This document shows positions 1 to 8,485 of a stretch of DNA of 64,000 nt, piece by piece. The notes beneath the pieces were generated by a model. That model did no database searches, had not been told where the DNA came from, and saw nothing but the letters and a program-made list of their open reading frames with translations. Source of the stretch: Arcanobacterium phocisimile (GTDB lineage Bacteria > Actinomycetota > Actinomycetes > Actinomycetales > Actinomycetaceae); the NCBI RefSeq assembly GCF_016904675.1, contig NZ_CP070228.1, forward strand, positions 372,001 to 436,000, read 5' to 3'. Each line of letters opens with the position of its first letter. Position 1 is the first letter of the stretch. The translations under genes were made by a program, and so were the position numbers.

Positions 1-776
1 ACGATAATCGACTTATGTGGAGGTTGCTAGGGTTGTGTAAAAGTAAGGGAATCGAGTTGCAAGATTTAGCGACACAAGCTGGTAACCTTAAGGCTCGCGG
101 AACATTCGACTTATGTCTGGGGTTGCTTGATAAGAAGTCTAAAATCGAAAAGAAAGCAATTCAGTATTTCTCTCTTGTGGATTCTTCAGAGGATGATTAT
201 GCGGTGCGGATAAAAGCGATCAGGGAAGCTAAAACTTCACTGGTTCACCTGCATGGTTCACTAGGTTTTTTCAAGACAGAAGATACGGATGGGGTGACCC
301 ATCATATAAAGGTTACAGTTAAAGATATTCGCGACAACAAGCTGTGGGAACGTATGAGGAAACGTCCCAATGATTTTAAGCTATCTCCGTTGGTTATTCT
401 GTCTTCACAAAACCTTAAGCGCAATCTTATTAGTCAAGAACCATTTAAAAGCGCATACTTGCTGTTTGAGCATGCGCTTGCCGATTCGGATCATTGGCTG
501 ATTGTTGGCTATTCTTTCCGAGATGAAGAAGTGAATAAGCGGTTCAAGCAAGAAATCTTGAGGAGGAAGAGTCTCAGTGAGCAGGATGATGATTCTTCAA
601 AACATATGCCGACTGTTCTGATCGTAACCTATGGGGATGAGCTCGAAGAGGAGGTTGTGCGTTGTGAGCTCGGAGCTGACGTTAATGATGATCTAGAGCT
701 CTTATTCGAGCGGGATGGTGTTGGGAAAACATTAAAGGGAGATGCTTGGAAGTCTTTCGTGCAGAGCGCTGGGTAG
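1..776 (+). CDS. SIR2-like domain protein, 5'-truncated by window edge
   Basis: The reading frame is open from base 3 to a TAG at 774-776. An ATG at 15 exists, but the frame continues upstream and the N-terminal NAD-binding part expected of the family is missing, so the gene probably begins outside the window. What is seen: a LHGSL motif (about residue 79 counted from the ATG), a conserved-looking stretch ending PLVILSSQ, then FKSAYLLFEHALADSDHWLI and GYSFRDEEVN. The LHG and GYS-x-D signatures are typical of SIR2-like domains (SIR2_2 type). In bacteria such domains are often NADases in anti-phage systems (established for other members), but many are uncharacterised. It converges on rsgA. Bases 10-32 and 109-131 are similar (both contain CGACTTATGT), possibly chance. 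Function is inference only; family call fairly sure. Confidence 0.7.
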   Translation, partial: DNRLMWRLLGLCKSKGIELQDLATQAGNLKARGTFDLCLGLLDKKSKIEKKAIQYFSLVDSSEDDYAVRIKAIREAKTSLVHLHGSLGFFKTEDTDGVTHHIKVTVKDIRDNKLWERMRKRPNDFKLSPLVILSSQNLKRNLISQEPFKSAYLLFEHALADSDHWLIVGYSFRDEEVNKRFKQEILRRKSLSEQDDDSSKHMPTVLIVTYGDELEEEVVRCELGADVNDDLELLFERDGVGKTLKGDAWKSFVQSAG

Positions 777-818
777 GCGCCCAGTGCCAGGATTTGTAAA
801 ATAAGAAAATCTCCACTC

Positions 819-867
819 GTGGTGAGTAGAAAGTATCAGGGTTTGACTTTGGCTTTCTACTCACCAC
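819..867. terminator. Inverted repeat between convergent genes
   Basis: Perfect 15-bp arms GTGGTGAGTAGAAAG (819-833) and CTTTCTACTCACCAC (853-867) with a 19-nt loop. They lie between the stop of the SIR2-like gene and the stop of rsgA; the right arm covers the rsgA stop codon. There is no strong T-run on either side, so a bidirectional terminator is plausible but not certain. Confidence 0.5.
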
Positions 868-1934
868 TCCGGCTTGCCCCGCGAGGCAAGCAAACGCCTA
901 AAGGATTCTACTCGTGTAGCTGCCATTGATCCAGGTTCCACGAATTGTGGATCGTCGAGCGCACACTCGATTACACCATCTTCGTGGGTGCAACCACGCG
1001 GGCAGTTTTCAGCGATGTCGTCCAGGTCAGGGAAGCCGCGCAAAAGCCCGTCCGGGGTAACGTGTGCCAAGCCGAACGTCCGCACACCAGGAGTGTCGAT
1101 CACCGTGCCGTTACCGAGATAGTCGAAGGCCATTGCCGACGTCGAGGTGTGCCGGCCGCGACCAGTAACTCCATTGACGTGCCCGGTTTCTCGAGTTGCT
1201 TGTGGAATCAGTGCGTTAATCAGCGTCGATTTTCCAACGCCTGAATGTCCAACGAGAACCGAGACGCGACCGGTGAGTTTGTCGCGCAACTCCGCCAAAC
1301 CATCGGTAGGTTCCGACTCGCTACCAGCTCCAGGCTCGCTACTGGCCTCAGCTTCGGCTTCAGCCGGATCAACCACGCTGGTAACCACGATGTCTAACCC
1401 CATTGGCTCATAAATCGAACGCAACTCATCCGCGGGAGCCAAATCGGATTTCGTCAACGCCAAAATAACGTCCATTCCGGCGTCGTAAGCAGCAACAACA
1501 CAACGATCAATCATGCCGGTACGTGGTTCTGGCTGAGCTAACGCAGCCACAATGACGAGCTGGTCAGCATTGGCAACAATAATACGCTCGTTTCCTGCTG
1601 CTTCGCCTTCTTCACCAACCCGCCGCAAAACTGTTGAACGTTCATCGACTTCCGCGATGCGTGCCAGGGTATCTTTGCGCCCGGAAAGATCGCCAACCAT
1701 TGCGCACACATCACCAACGACGATACCGCGCCGGCCTAATTCGCGAGCCTTGACAGCGATAACGTCAGTACCGCTGTCGATCATGCGCACATGGTAGCGG
1801 CCGCGATCAACCCGGTAGACGCGCCCGCGAGGCGCCTGCGAATAGTCGGGACGAATCTTGGTGCGTGGGCGCGAGGGCTTTCCCGGACGTACTTTCACCC
1901 GGTAATCATCGGTACCAATATCGCGTCTGCTCAA
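861..1934 (-). CDS. rsgA: Ribosome small subunit-dependent GTPase A (RsgA/YjeQ)
   Basis: 357-residue circularly permuted GTPase that acts in late 30S subunit maturation. The G motifs appear in the permuted order: TKSD (G4, 161-164), then the P-loop GHSGVGKST (229-237), then DTPG (G3, 280-283). A zinc knuckle follows with Cys311, Cys315, His317 and Cys324. The N-terminal part (about 35-110) is the OB-fold region. An acidic Ala/Glu/Ser-rich insertion sits at about 190-212, between G4 and the P-loop. The chosen start is TTG at 1934, whose TTGA overlaps the aroA stop, indicating translational coupling. aroA-rsgA adjacency is common in actinobacteria. Confidence 0.95.
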   Translation of the reverse strand: MSRRDIGTDDYRVKVRPGKPSRPRTKIRPDYSQAPRGRVYRVDRGRYHVRMIDSGTDVIAVKARELGRRGIVVGDVCAMVGDLSGRKDTLARIAEVDERSTVLRRVGEEGEAAGNERIIVANADQLVIVAALAQPEPRTGMIDRCVVAAYDAGMDVILALTKSDLAPADELRSIYEPMGLDIVVTSVVDPAEAEAEASSEPGAGSESEPTDGLAELRDKLTGRVSVLVGHSGVGKSTLINALIPQATRETGHVNGVTGRGRHTSTSAMAFDYLGNGTVIDTPGVRTFGLAHVTPDGLLRGFPDLDDIAENCPRGCTHEDGVIECALDDPQFVEPGSMAATRVESFRRLLASRGKPEW

Positions 1935-3301
1935 CCTTTTTCATCCGTTCGTGTGATCATCGATTCCCACATGTGTATAAAATGCGGGAAAGTTTTCGTT
2001 GTCGCATTCATATTACCAACCCGCACCCCGGCAATACGCAGCCCTAGGATTGCACCACAGGTTGCCATGCGGTGATCGGCGTAGGAGTCGAGGTCGGCTG
2101 CGTGGAGCGCACGCGGGTTGGCATCAATAACGAGCGCATCGCTCGTAGCGTGTGCCTGGACGCCGACGCGGGTGAGCGTGGCGGTGAGCGCTGCAAGGCG
2201 GTCGGTTTCGTGCCCACGCAGGTGCCCAATATTTCGCAGGGTGCTTTGCCCGGATGCGAAGGCGCAGATAGCTGCGATGGTGGGGACGAGTTCGCCGACG
2301 TCGCTCATATCGACGTCGAGTGGCTGAATCTCGTGCGGGCCGCGGCAAACGAGTTCGTTTCCGGCGGGTGTGGTGACGACCTCGAGTTGCCCGCCGGCCA
2401 TCCGTAATAGGTCAAGATAGGCGCGACCGGGTTGCGTGGAGTGTTGTGGCCAGTTGTCGATAGTGATGGTTGTTCCGGTGACCATCGCGGCGGCGAGGAA
2501 CGGTCCCGCATTGGACAGGTCTGGTTCAATTGCAATGCGGCGTGTTTTCTCAAGCCTGCTCGGCGTTGGCGGTTTACCAGGGTCCACCTGCCAAGAGTTT
2601 TTATTGACGACGACGGTGTGGCCAGCTTGTTGCAATGCGGCGATTGTCATGCCGATGTGTGGGGTAGACGGGATAGTGCTGTGACTAAGACTGACGTCTA
2701 AACCGTGTGACATTAGAGGAGCAGCGAGCAACAGTGCCGAGAGGAACTGTGACGAGGCTCGGGTGTCAAGGGTTATGCGTCCGCCGTCGAGTGGCCCTCG
2801 GCCATGCATAGTGAGTGGGAAACGCGGATTTGCTGAATTTTCCCACGATATTTCTACGCCCAGATCGCGCACGGCCGCTACGAGTCCGGCGATGGGCCGG
2901 TGGCGGGCGTTCGGCGCACAGTCAATGACGATATCGCCGTCAGCCATTGCGGCTAAAGGCAACACAAAGCGCATGACTGTGCCGGCTTGATGTGCGTTGA
3001 TCGTGAGGTTGCCGGGTATTTGTATCTGCCCGGATGAATCCCGCGGTATTGGGGAGATCCGGCATCTCTCGCCAGCCCACGAAATGGTCGCGCCGAATGC
3101 AGATAAAGCATCTGCCATCGCCCGGGTATCGTCCGATTCGAGGGCGCCGCAGAGTTCTACAGGTTCGTGGCCGGTGGCAGCTAGAAGCATCCAGCGGGCT
3201 GTTAAGGATTTTGATCCTGGCAGTGCGATCCGGCCGAACATGTATTGCCCAGCCGGAACTGTTGGCGCCTGCCACCATGAGTGTTCGGCGCGAGTACTCA
3301 T
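1931..3301 (-). CDS. aroA: 3-phosphoshikimate 1-carboxyvinyltransferase (EPSP synthase)
   Basis: 456 residues, usual length. Catalyses transfer of enolpyruvate from PEP to shikimate-3-phosphate, the sixth step of the shikimate pathway, in the cytoplasm. Visible motifs: PGSKSLTAR (28-36), an AGTVMRF segment (106-112) in the PEP-binding region, the late RGHETDRLAAL signature, and YADHRMAT near the C terminus. It overlaps rsgA by 4 bases and is probably co-transcribed with it. ATG start at 3301. The DoxX-like gene upstream lies 20 bases away on the same strand and could share the transcript. Confidence 0.96.
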   Translation of the reverse strand: MSTRAEHSWWQAPTVPAGQYMFGRIALPGSKSLTARWMLLAATGHEPVELCGALESDDTRAMADALSAFGATISWAGERCRISPIPRDSSGQIQIPGNLTINAHQAGTVMRFVLPLAAMADGDIVIDCAPNARHRPIAGLVAAVRDLGVEISWENSANPRFPLTMHGRGPLDGGRITLDTRASSQFLSALLLAAPLMSHGLDVSLSHSTIPSTPHIGMTIAALQQAGHTVVVNKNSWQVDPGKPPTPSRLEKTRRIAIEPDLSNAGPFLAAAMVTGTTITIDNWPQHSTQPGRAYLDLLRMAGGQLEVVTTPAGNELVCRGPHEIQPLDVDMSDVGELVPTIAAICAFASGQSTLRNIGHLRGHETDRLAALTATLTRVGVQAHATSDALVIDANPRALHAADLDSYADHRMATCGAILGLRIAGVRVGNMNATTKTFPHFIHMWESMITRTDEKG

Positions 3302-3321
3302 AGCACGATCCTACGCAGGGT

Positions 3322-3837
3322 TTAGGAACGTGTCGGAGCTATCTGTTCAAAACGCTGAGACGCGCTCTCAGCAGCTCGTTCACTCAACCGTGCTGCGCGC
3401 CAACCAACTGACGGTTTGCCGGAGCGATCAGTAGAAGCGATAAGGGCGCCACCGATGAGTCCAGCTGCAGAGAGCAACCCAGAGATATCCTTCTTCCGAG
3501 CAGCCATCGGCTTCTTTTCCCATACGGGATTGTTGGCCAAAGCAAGCGGAATCTGGGTAACGCCCAAGAGAAGCGCAGCAGAACGTGGGGTGCGCGAACG
3601 AGCTAGCTGCAAGCCAGCAAGCGTTACGACTGCGCCCGATGCGCGCGTTACAAGATCGAGAGCGGTATCCGTAGGTTCAGAAATTCCTAGTTTTTTATCT
3701 AATCCAGCTTTTTGTGCCAATGCCCAGAGTTTACGAGCAGGTTCACGATGGCCTTGTGGTTTCGTTACAGCATCAATGCCGGAGAGGATAAATGGGGTTG
3801 CGAGCAAGGGACGAGCAAGTTTGTTCAAAATAGTCAT
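3322..3837 (-). CDS. DoxX-like membrane protein
   Basis: 171-residue membrane protein. The N-terminal pattern (LARPLLATPFILSGIDAV) and later hydrophobic segments at about 65-80, 86-100 and 118-135 match the small DoxX family of four-helix membrane proteins. The C-terminal tail is basic and Ser/Ala-rich. Its substrate and role are unknown. It lies directly upstream of aroA on the same strand. No catalytic residues can be pointed to. The family call rests on hydropathy and the N-terminal signature read by eye. Confidence 0.75.
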   Translation of the reverse strand: MTILNKLARPLLATPFILSGIDAVTKPQGHREPARKLWALAQKAGLDKKLGISEPTDTALDLVTRASGAVVTLAGLQLARSRTPRSAALLLGVTQIPLALANNPVWEKKPMAARKKDISGLLSAAGLIGGALIASTDRSGKPSVGWRAARLSERAAESASQRFEQIAPTRS

Positions 3838-3906
3838 GTCTATAGCTTACCGTTAGCTTCCCGCAGAGTTTGGTAAACGAGGAAAATTACGCTGAAAGTT
3901 AAGCAG

Positions 3907-4665
3907 TCACATATCGATAATCTTTGCCAACGGTCCGTAGTGAGCATCGATAGCCTTCTTGTAAGCTTCAATATCTCCGGCCTCGGCAGCTAAAAGGATA
4001 TCTCGATGCGCCTGCGCAGTGGCGAGCAGTTCATCCGAAGCAGGAGTTCCCAGTCCAGGGATGAATGCTTGATGTACCAGCCACATTGCGCTAATAAGCT
4101 GGGAGATGAGGGAATCTCCAGTAAATTTCGTTAGCGCTTCATGGAAGGCGATATCTTCATCAAGATAGGTACACCCTGCGCTCGCACGTTCAATCATCGT
4201 ATCAACTAAGGCGTGTAGTTCAGGGTTTTGAGTACCCTTGAATTCATGAACGACCTCTTCAGCGATGCCAAGATCGAGAACCTTGCGGGTGATCACCACT
4301 TGGCGCAGACTAGCTTTTCCGGAGGACTGGTCAAGAGCGTTACGCAAAATGAGTGTTTGGACCATAGGTTCAAGTGACAGCGATCCGACGAAGGATCCGC
4401 GGCCTTGCTGAACAGTGACGATATCGAGAGCAGCCAGTTGACGAAGTGCTTCACGCACTGATGAACGCGAGACTCCGAGATCTGCGCAGAGCTCTGCCTC
4501 CGTTGGTAGAGCATCACCTGGCTTGAGATCATGGTTAAGGATATAGCCTTTAATTGCGTCCATTGTGGCGGTAGAGCGCATGACCGTGCCAATCATGGAA
4601 CGTTCAGGTGCCGATGAAGTTGTATATTTCTTCAGGATCGCTTGCAATGACTTGTCAGACAACAT
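3907..4665 (-). CDS. GntR-family (FadR/FCD-type) transcriptional regulator, NanR-like
   Basis: 252 residues. A winged helix-turn-helix of the GntR type spans about 32-98 (GDALPTEAELCADLGVSRSS then VREALRQLAALDIV and a wing GRGSFV). An all-helical FCD effector domain follows (about 120-240) with metal-ligand-like Asp and His residues. Divergent from the amino-sugar operon nanK-nanE-nagB-nagA, so it most likely controls it in response to a sugar-phosphate or sialic acid; this is inferred from context and from NanR regulators belonging to the same family. The first ATG (4665) is used, though Met23 or Met29 are possible starts. Confidence 0.85.
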   Translation of the reverse strand: MLSDKSLQAILKKYTTSSAPERSMIGTVMRSTATMDAIKGYILNHDLKPGDALPTEAELCADLGVSRSSVREALRQLAALDIVTVQQGRGSFVGSLSLEPMVQTLILRNALDQSSGKASLRQVVITRKVLDLGIAEEVVHEFKGTQNPELHALVDTMIERASAGCTYLDEDIAFHEALTKFTGDSLISQLISAMWLVHQAFIPGLGTPASDELLATAQAHRDILLAAEAGDIEAYKKAIDAHYGPLAKIIDM

Positions 4666-4671
4666 AGGCTT

Positions 4672-4685
4672 TATTCTAACGAATA
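4672..4685. promoter_or_regulatory. Candidate operator for the divergent GntR regulator
   Basis: Short inverted repeat TATTC-TAAC-GAATA, 7 bases upstream of the regulator's start codon and in the only intergenic region shared with the amino-sugar operon. FadR-type regulators bind short palindromes of this size. A second weaker repeat CTGT-N7-ACAG lies further into the region. No promoter could be assigned with confidence. Confidence 0.3.
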
Positions 4686-4790
4686 CAAGGCATCGTTGCC
4701 CTGTTTTTCGGACAGATTTTTGGAACTAATTTTTTCGCCAAAATTCTGCCAGAGCAGTGTGCAATGCAGTAAGAAAGCGTAGGAACAAAG

Positions 4791-5711
4791 GTGGTTCTAC
4801 TTTCGCTAGACATTGGTGGTACCAAAGTCGGTTGGGCGATCGTTTCTGGAGGCATTGGCGAACTATCCATCTCAGAACGAGGCTCTATTCCTACTCAGGC
4901 GTTCGACGGCGGTGCCCGTGTTGCTGAACGTATCTGTGAGTTGGCAGCCGAACTGGTTGAACGAGTCGATGTCGATGGCATCGCCGTAGCCTCAGCAGGC
5001 GTCGTCGATCCACAAACCGGTGCTATTGTGTCAGCAACCGGAACAATGCCCGGGTGGGGCGGTACCGCACTAGGTGATCTTTTGCGTGAAGCAACCACAA
5101 AACCCGTCTGGGCCATCAACGATGTTCACGCGCACGGCCTAGGTGAAGCAGTTCTTGGCGCGGGCCGCGGTTTCCGTTCAGTTCTGACATGTGCCGTGGG
5201 GACAGGCATCGGTGGAGCCCATATTACTAACGGTCGGATTGTCTTCGGCGACCACAACCTTGCTGGCCATTTTGGTCATATTCACCACCACTTTGCAGCC
5301 GACCAACCCTGTTCATGCGGCCGAACCGGCCATATTGAGGCCATCTGCTCTGGCTCTGGTATCACTACTTGGTTCAATTCGCGTTCCACAGACGCCAAAG
5401 TCAACAACGGTCGGGAACTCCAAGATTTAGCTGAAAGCGGTCACGAACTCGCCGCTACCACCTTCGCCCAGTCTGCGTATGCACTGGGGGAAGTGCTCGG
5501 TTCGCTGGCAAACTCGATCGACCCCTCCGTCGTCGTCCTCTCTGGCTCAATGACTCGCTCTGGGCAAACCTGGTGGTCTGAAGTTCGCCGTGGGTATCGC
5601 GCAAGCGCTATGGATTTCGTTGCGGATCTTGAATTACGCAACGGTGAATTAGGATCTGACGCCCCATTATTCGGCGCCGCCCTCTATTACTATTCAAGGG
5701 AGAATAATTAA
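4791..5711 (+). CDS. nanK: ROK-family sugar kinase, probable N-acetylmannosamine kinase
   Basis: 306 residues. ATP-dependent kinase of the ROK family. N-terminal phosphate-binding DIGGTK (7-12), a GTGIGG segment in the middle, and the zinc-binding region GHFGHI...CSCGRTGHIEA, in which the third Cys of the classical CxCGxxGC motif is His, a variant seen in actinobacterial ROK kinases. GTG start at 4791 with upstream AGGA. Followed directly by nanE (TAATG stop/start overlap), which produces or uses ManNAc-6-P, so ManNAc is the most likely substrate; glucose or GlcNAc kinase activity cannot be excluded from sequence alone. Confidence 0.85.
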   Translation: MVLLSLDIGGTKVGWAIVSGGIGELSISERGSIPTQAFDGGARVAERICELAAELVERVDVDGIAVASAGVVDPQTGAIVSATGTMPGWGGTALGDLLREATTKPVWAINDVHAHGLGEAVLGAGRGFRSVLTCAVGTGIGGAHITNGRIVFGDHNLAGHFGHIHHHFAADQPCSCGRTGHIEAICSGSGITTWFNSRSTDAKVNNGRELQDLAESGHELAATTFAQSAYALGEVLGSLANSIDPSVVVLSGSMTRSGQTWWSEVRRGYRASAMDFVADLELRNGELGSDAPLFGAALYYYSRENN

Positions 5712-6382
5712 TGAATCCGCTTATTGAATCGTTGCGCGGCACAGTCGTTGTGTCAGTGCAAGCCTATCCTGGGGAACCGTTACGCCACCCGGAGACGATG
5801 GCGCAGATGGCGCGGGCAGCCGAACTCGGCGGTACGTCAGCTATCCGTTGCCAGGGCCTTGCTGATATTTCGGCCATCAAAGGACGTGTGAAGATTCCGG
5901 TTATCGGTTTGTGGAAAGAGGGGGACGAAGGGGTCTACATCACCCCAACTTTGCGTCACGCTCGCGCCTGCTCGATGGCTGGCGCCGATATCGTTGCTAT
6001 CGATGCTACTGGCCGCCCACGTCCAGACGGTTTAACTTATGCGCAAACCATTGCTGAGCTGAAAAAAGACGGCATTTTGACGATGGCCGACTGCGGATCG
6101 TTCGAGGATGCTCAACGTGCAGTAGATGCTGGTACTGACATTATTTCAACCACTCTCGCGGGATACACCGGAGATCGCGAGAAAACTGACGGACCAGATT
6201 TTGAATTGTTAGCCCAGATGGTCGAAGCTTTCCCCAACATGCCAGTGATCTGCGAGGGTCGAATCCACACCCCACAACACGCTCGTCAGGTCCTTGAAGC
6301 TGGCGCGTTTGCCGCCGTCGTCGGAACGGCAATCACGCACCCAACCTCGATCACCTCCTGGTTTATTAACGCAACAAAATAA
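5711..6382 (+). CDS. nanE: N-acylglucosamine-6-phosphate 2-epimerase
   Basis: 223 residues, typical length for a (beta/alpha)8-barrel NanE. It interconverts ManNAc-6-P and GlcNAc-6-P. Recognisable segments: GGTSAIRCQG near 38, VIGLWKE near 63, the TMADCGSFEDA region and the C-terminal VICEGRI plus AAVVGTAITHP phosphate-binding loops. The start codon overlaps the nanK stop by one base. It links sialic acid/ManNAc breakdown to NagA and NagB encoded next. Confidence 0.93.
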   Translation: MNPLIESLRGTVVVSVQAYPGEPLRHPETMAQMARAAELGGTSAIRCQGLADISAIKGRVKIPVIGLWKEGDEGVYITPTLRHARACSMAGADIVAIDATGRPRPDGLTYAQTIAELKKDGILTMADCGSFEDAQRAVDAGTDIISTTLAGYTGDREKTDGPDFELLAQMVEAFPNMPVICEGRIHTPQHARQVLEAGAFAAVVGTAITHPTSITSWFINATK

Positions 6383-6439
6383 CGAAACGTTTGTTCGGAA
6401 ACGAAGAAGTTCTCTCATTAAACGAAAGAAGAATCGCAC

Positions 6440-7216
6440 ATGTATGTTGGTATTTTTAAAGATGAAGAAACGCTGGCAAAAGCAGCTGCTGAATATTTGA
6501 TGAAGAAGCTCAACGCATCTGAGCGCAAGGTTGTTGGTGTCGCTACCGGTTCCACACCACTACCGCTTTACCAGGAACTGCGCGATGCGCATGCTGCCGG
6601 CACTTTCTCGCTAGAAGGTTTTAAGGCGTTTGCACTCGATGAGTACATCGGTATCGATCCAGAGCACCCAGAGCGTTACCGCAACGTGTTGCGCGCCGAA
6701 CTTGTTGGTGACGAGCGGACGGGTTTGCGCGAAGAAGATCTCAACACGCCAGATGGTTCGGCAGACGACCCATATGAAGCGGCAAAAGCATACGACAAGT
6801 CGATCAAGGACTCCGGCGGTGTCGTGGTGCAGATCCTCGGCATCGGTTCTGATGGTCACATCGGTTTCAACGAACCAGGTGGTGCTCTGACCTCACGTAC
6901 ACACGTCGAAGCGTTAACAGCACAAACTCGCGAAGATAACGCCCGCTTCTTCGAGAATGATCTGGCCAAGGTTCCAACCCGCTGCATCACCCAAGGATTG
7001 GGCACCATCATGGAATGCGAAGTGCCGTTGTTGATCGCTACAGGTGCTGGTAAGGCAGACGCAGTTCGCGAACTTGTTGAGGGCGGTGTTTCAGCCAAGT
7101 GGCCAGCCACGATTCTGCAAATGCATCAAGAAGCTGTAGTTTTCTTAGATGAAGCCGCCGCAGCTAAGCTTGAACTCAAAGACTTCTACATGGAACGCTG
7201 GGAGTCACTACGATGA
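6440..7216 (+). CDS. nagB: Glucosamine-6-phosphate deaminase
   Basis: 258 residues. Converts GlcN-6-P to fructose-6-P and ammonia. Motifs: VATGSTPLPLY (34-44), FALDEYIGI containing the catalytic Asp of the family, and ILGIGSDGHIGFNEPGG with the active-site His region. ATG at 6440 preceded by GAAAGAAG. The 57-base gap after nanE contains an AAACGTTT palindrome (6385-6392) but no clear terminator, so the gene is probably in the same operon. The start of nagA overlaps its stop (ATGA). Confidence 0.96.
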   Translation: MYVGIFKDEETLAKAAAEYLMKKLNASERKVVGVATGSTPLPLYQELRDAHAAGTFSLEGFKAFALDEYIGIDPEHPERYRNVLRAELVGDERTGLREEDLNTPDGSADDPYEAAKAYDKSIKDSGGVVVQILGIGSDGHIGFNEPGGALTSRTHVEALTAQTREDNARFFENDLAKVPTRCITQGLGTIMECEVPLLIATGAGKADAVRELVEGGVSAKWPATILQMHQEAVVFLDEAAAAKLELKDFYMERWESLR

Positions 7217-8373
7217 GCGTTTTCGAAGGAAAAGTTCTTAACGGCCAAGGTGAATTAGTCGGTGCTGGTCTCGAGATAGACGACGACGGCGTTCTAGTTC
7301 GTGTTCTGCCTGCCGGCGGGGAGTTGCCTGACGGCTGGATTACTCCTGGTCTGATTGATATTCACAATCATGGTGGTGGCGGTGCATCATTCCCAGATGA
7401 GACTGACTTAGATGGTGTTTATACAGCTATCGAGGCTCACCGTCGCTTGGGTACAACAGCAATGATTGCTTCCACTGTGTCCATGATTGATCCGTTGCCG
7501 GCTATCGAAAACTTAGTGAAAGCATGTGAAGCTGGCGAATTGCTCGGCATTCACATGGAAGGCCCGTACATTTCGCCACACAAGTGCGGCGCACAAAACC
7601 CGGCTGCAGTCCGTAATCCAGATCTGGCAGAATTACGTACCTGGTTAGAAGCTGGCAAGGGCTGGATTAAAACCATGACAATTGCTCCTGAAGTGGATAA
7701 CGCTTTTGAAGCGGCATGTTTGTTGCTTGATTTTGGCGCGTTACCTTCGTGGGGGCACACCTCTGGTAGCACGGCTGATGCGCACGATCTGATTGCTCGC
7801 ACCACCGAATACGGCCGTTCGAAGGGGATAGAGGTTCCACAAACGGCAACGCACTTGTTTAATGCAATGCCAACGCTGGCACACCGTGAGCCGGGGCCGG
7901 TCCGCGAACTGATCGCCTCTGCGTGCAGCGGTGAAACTGTTGTTGAGCTTGTGGCAGACACGATTCACGTCCATCCAGATTTGGTTGGGGATGTTGTTCG
8001 AGTGATCGAAAACTCTGGTCAGATGAATGGCGTCGTGTTCGTTACCGACGCGATGGCTGGTGCAGGAATGCCAGATGGTGATTATGTGCTCGGCTCGCTG
8101 GCAGTCACTATCGTGGATGGGGTTGCCCGGTTAACTGATGGTGGCGCTATCGCTGGTGGTACGGCACGGCTAGCTGAAGAAATTCAGCGCATGGTGGGCG
8201 GTGGCCATTTGAGCATGGAATCCGCTGTCCGTTGTTGCGTGGCTGGACCAGTTCGTGCGCTCGCATTACGTGGTGACGAGCCAGGTGTGACGGTTGATTT
8301 TGTTGAAGGCGAAAAGCCAAACTTTGTGGCGTTTGATGGCGACCTCAATATGGTGCATTATCAGCGCGCATAA
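7213..8373 (+). CDS. nagA: N-acetylglucosamine-6-phosphate deacetylase
   Basis: 386 residues, usual length for this amidohydrolase. Removes acetate from GlcNAc-6-P to feed NagB. Metal and active-site motifs are present: GLIDIHNHGG (49-58), GIHMEGPYISPHKCGAQ, SWGHTSGS, THLFNAM and the catalytic-Asp region FVTDAMAGAG. It overlaps nagB by 4 bases and is the last gene of the operon, followed by a strong terminator. Biochemically it acts before NagB, so the operon order is the reverse of the pathway order. Confidence 0.96.
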   Translation: MSVFEGKVLNGQGELVGAGLEIDDDGVLVRVLPAGGELPDGWITPGLIDIHNHGGGGASFPDETDLDGVYTAIEAHRRLGTTAMIASTVSMIDPLPAIENLVKACEAGELLGIHMEGPYISPHKCGAQNPAAVRNPDLAELRTWLEAGKGWIKTMTIAPEVDNAFEAACLLLDFGALPSWGHTSGSTADAHDLIARTTEYGRSKGIEVPQTATHLFNAMPTLAHREPGPVRELIASACSGETVVELVADTIHVHPDLVGDVVRVIENSGQMNGVVFVTDAMAGAGMPDGDYVLGSLAVTIVDGVARLTDGGAIAGGTARLAEEIQRMVGGGHLSMESAVRCCVAGPVRALALRGDEPGVTVDFVEGEKPNFVAFDGDLNMVHYQRA

Positions 8374-8385
8374 TACGTTTGCTCT

Positions 8386-8427
8386 AAAACGGGTTATCGG
8401 CACTTTAGTGTGTTGATAACCCGTTTT
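8386..8427 (+). terminator. Intrinsic terminator after nagA
   Basis: 13-bp perfect stem AAAACGGGTTATC (8386-8398) and GATAACCCGTTTT (8415-8427), loop of 16, ending in a T-run. It separates the amino-sugar operon from sigR. Confidence 0.85.
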
Positions 8428-8436
8428 ACTTATCGT

Positions 8437-8465
8437 GGGACTGTGATGCGAATTGGATTGGCGTT
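8437..8465 (+). promoter_or_regulatory. Possible SigR-type autoregulatory promoter
   Basis: GGGACT (8437-8442) and CGTT (8462-8465), 19 bases apart, resemble the GGGAA(T/C)-N16-18-CGTT promoters of SigR/SigH. The -35 has one mismatch and the spacing is one base long. Autoregulation of this sigma-factor family is established in other actinobacteria; here it is inference. Confidence 0.35.
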
Positions 8466-8485
8466 CTACGGTAAACTATCTCCTG

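Noticed and set aside
682-867. 61-codon minus-strand ORF downstream of rsgA
   Set aside because: Covers the inverted repeat between convergent genes and the end of the SIR2-like gene; low-complexity chance frame.
8453-8485. TTG start that would lengthen SigR by 11 residues
   Set aside because: The extra residues are not conserved and would overlap the candidate SigR promoter; ATG 8486 fits better. An extended isoform, as in Streptomyces, cannot be fully excluded.
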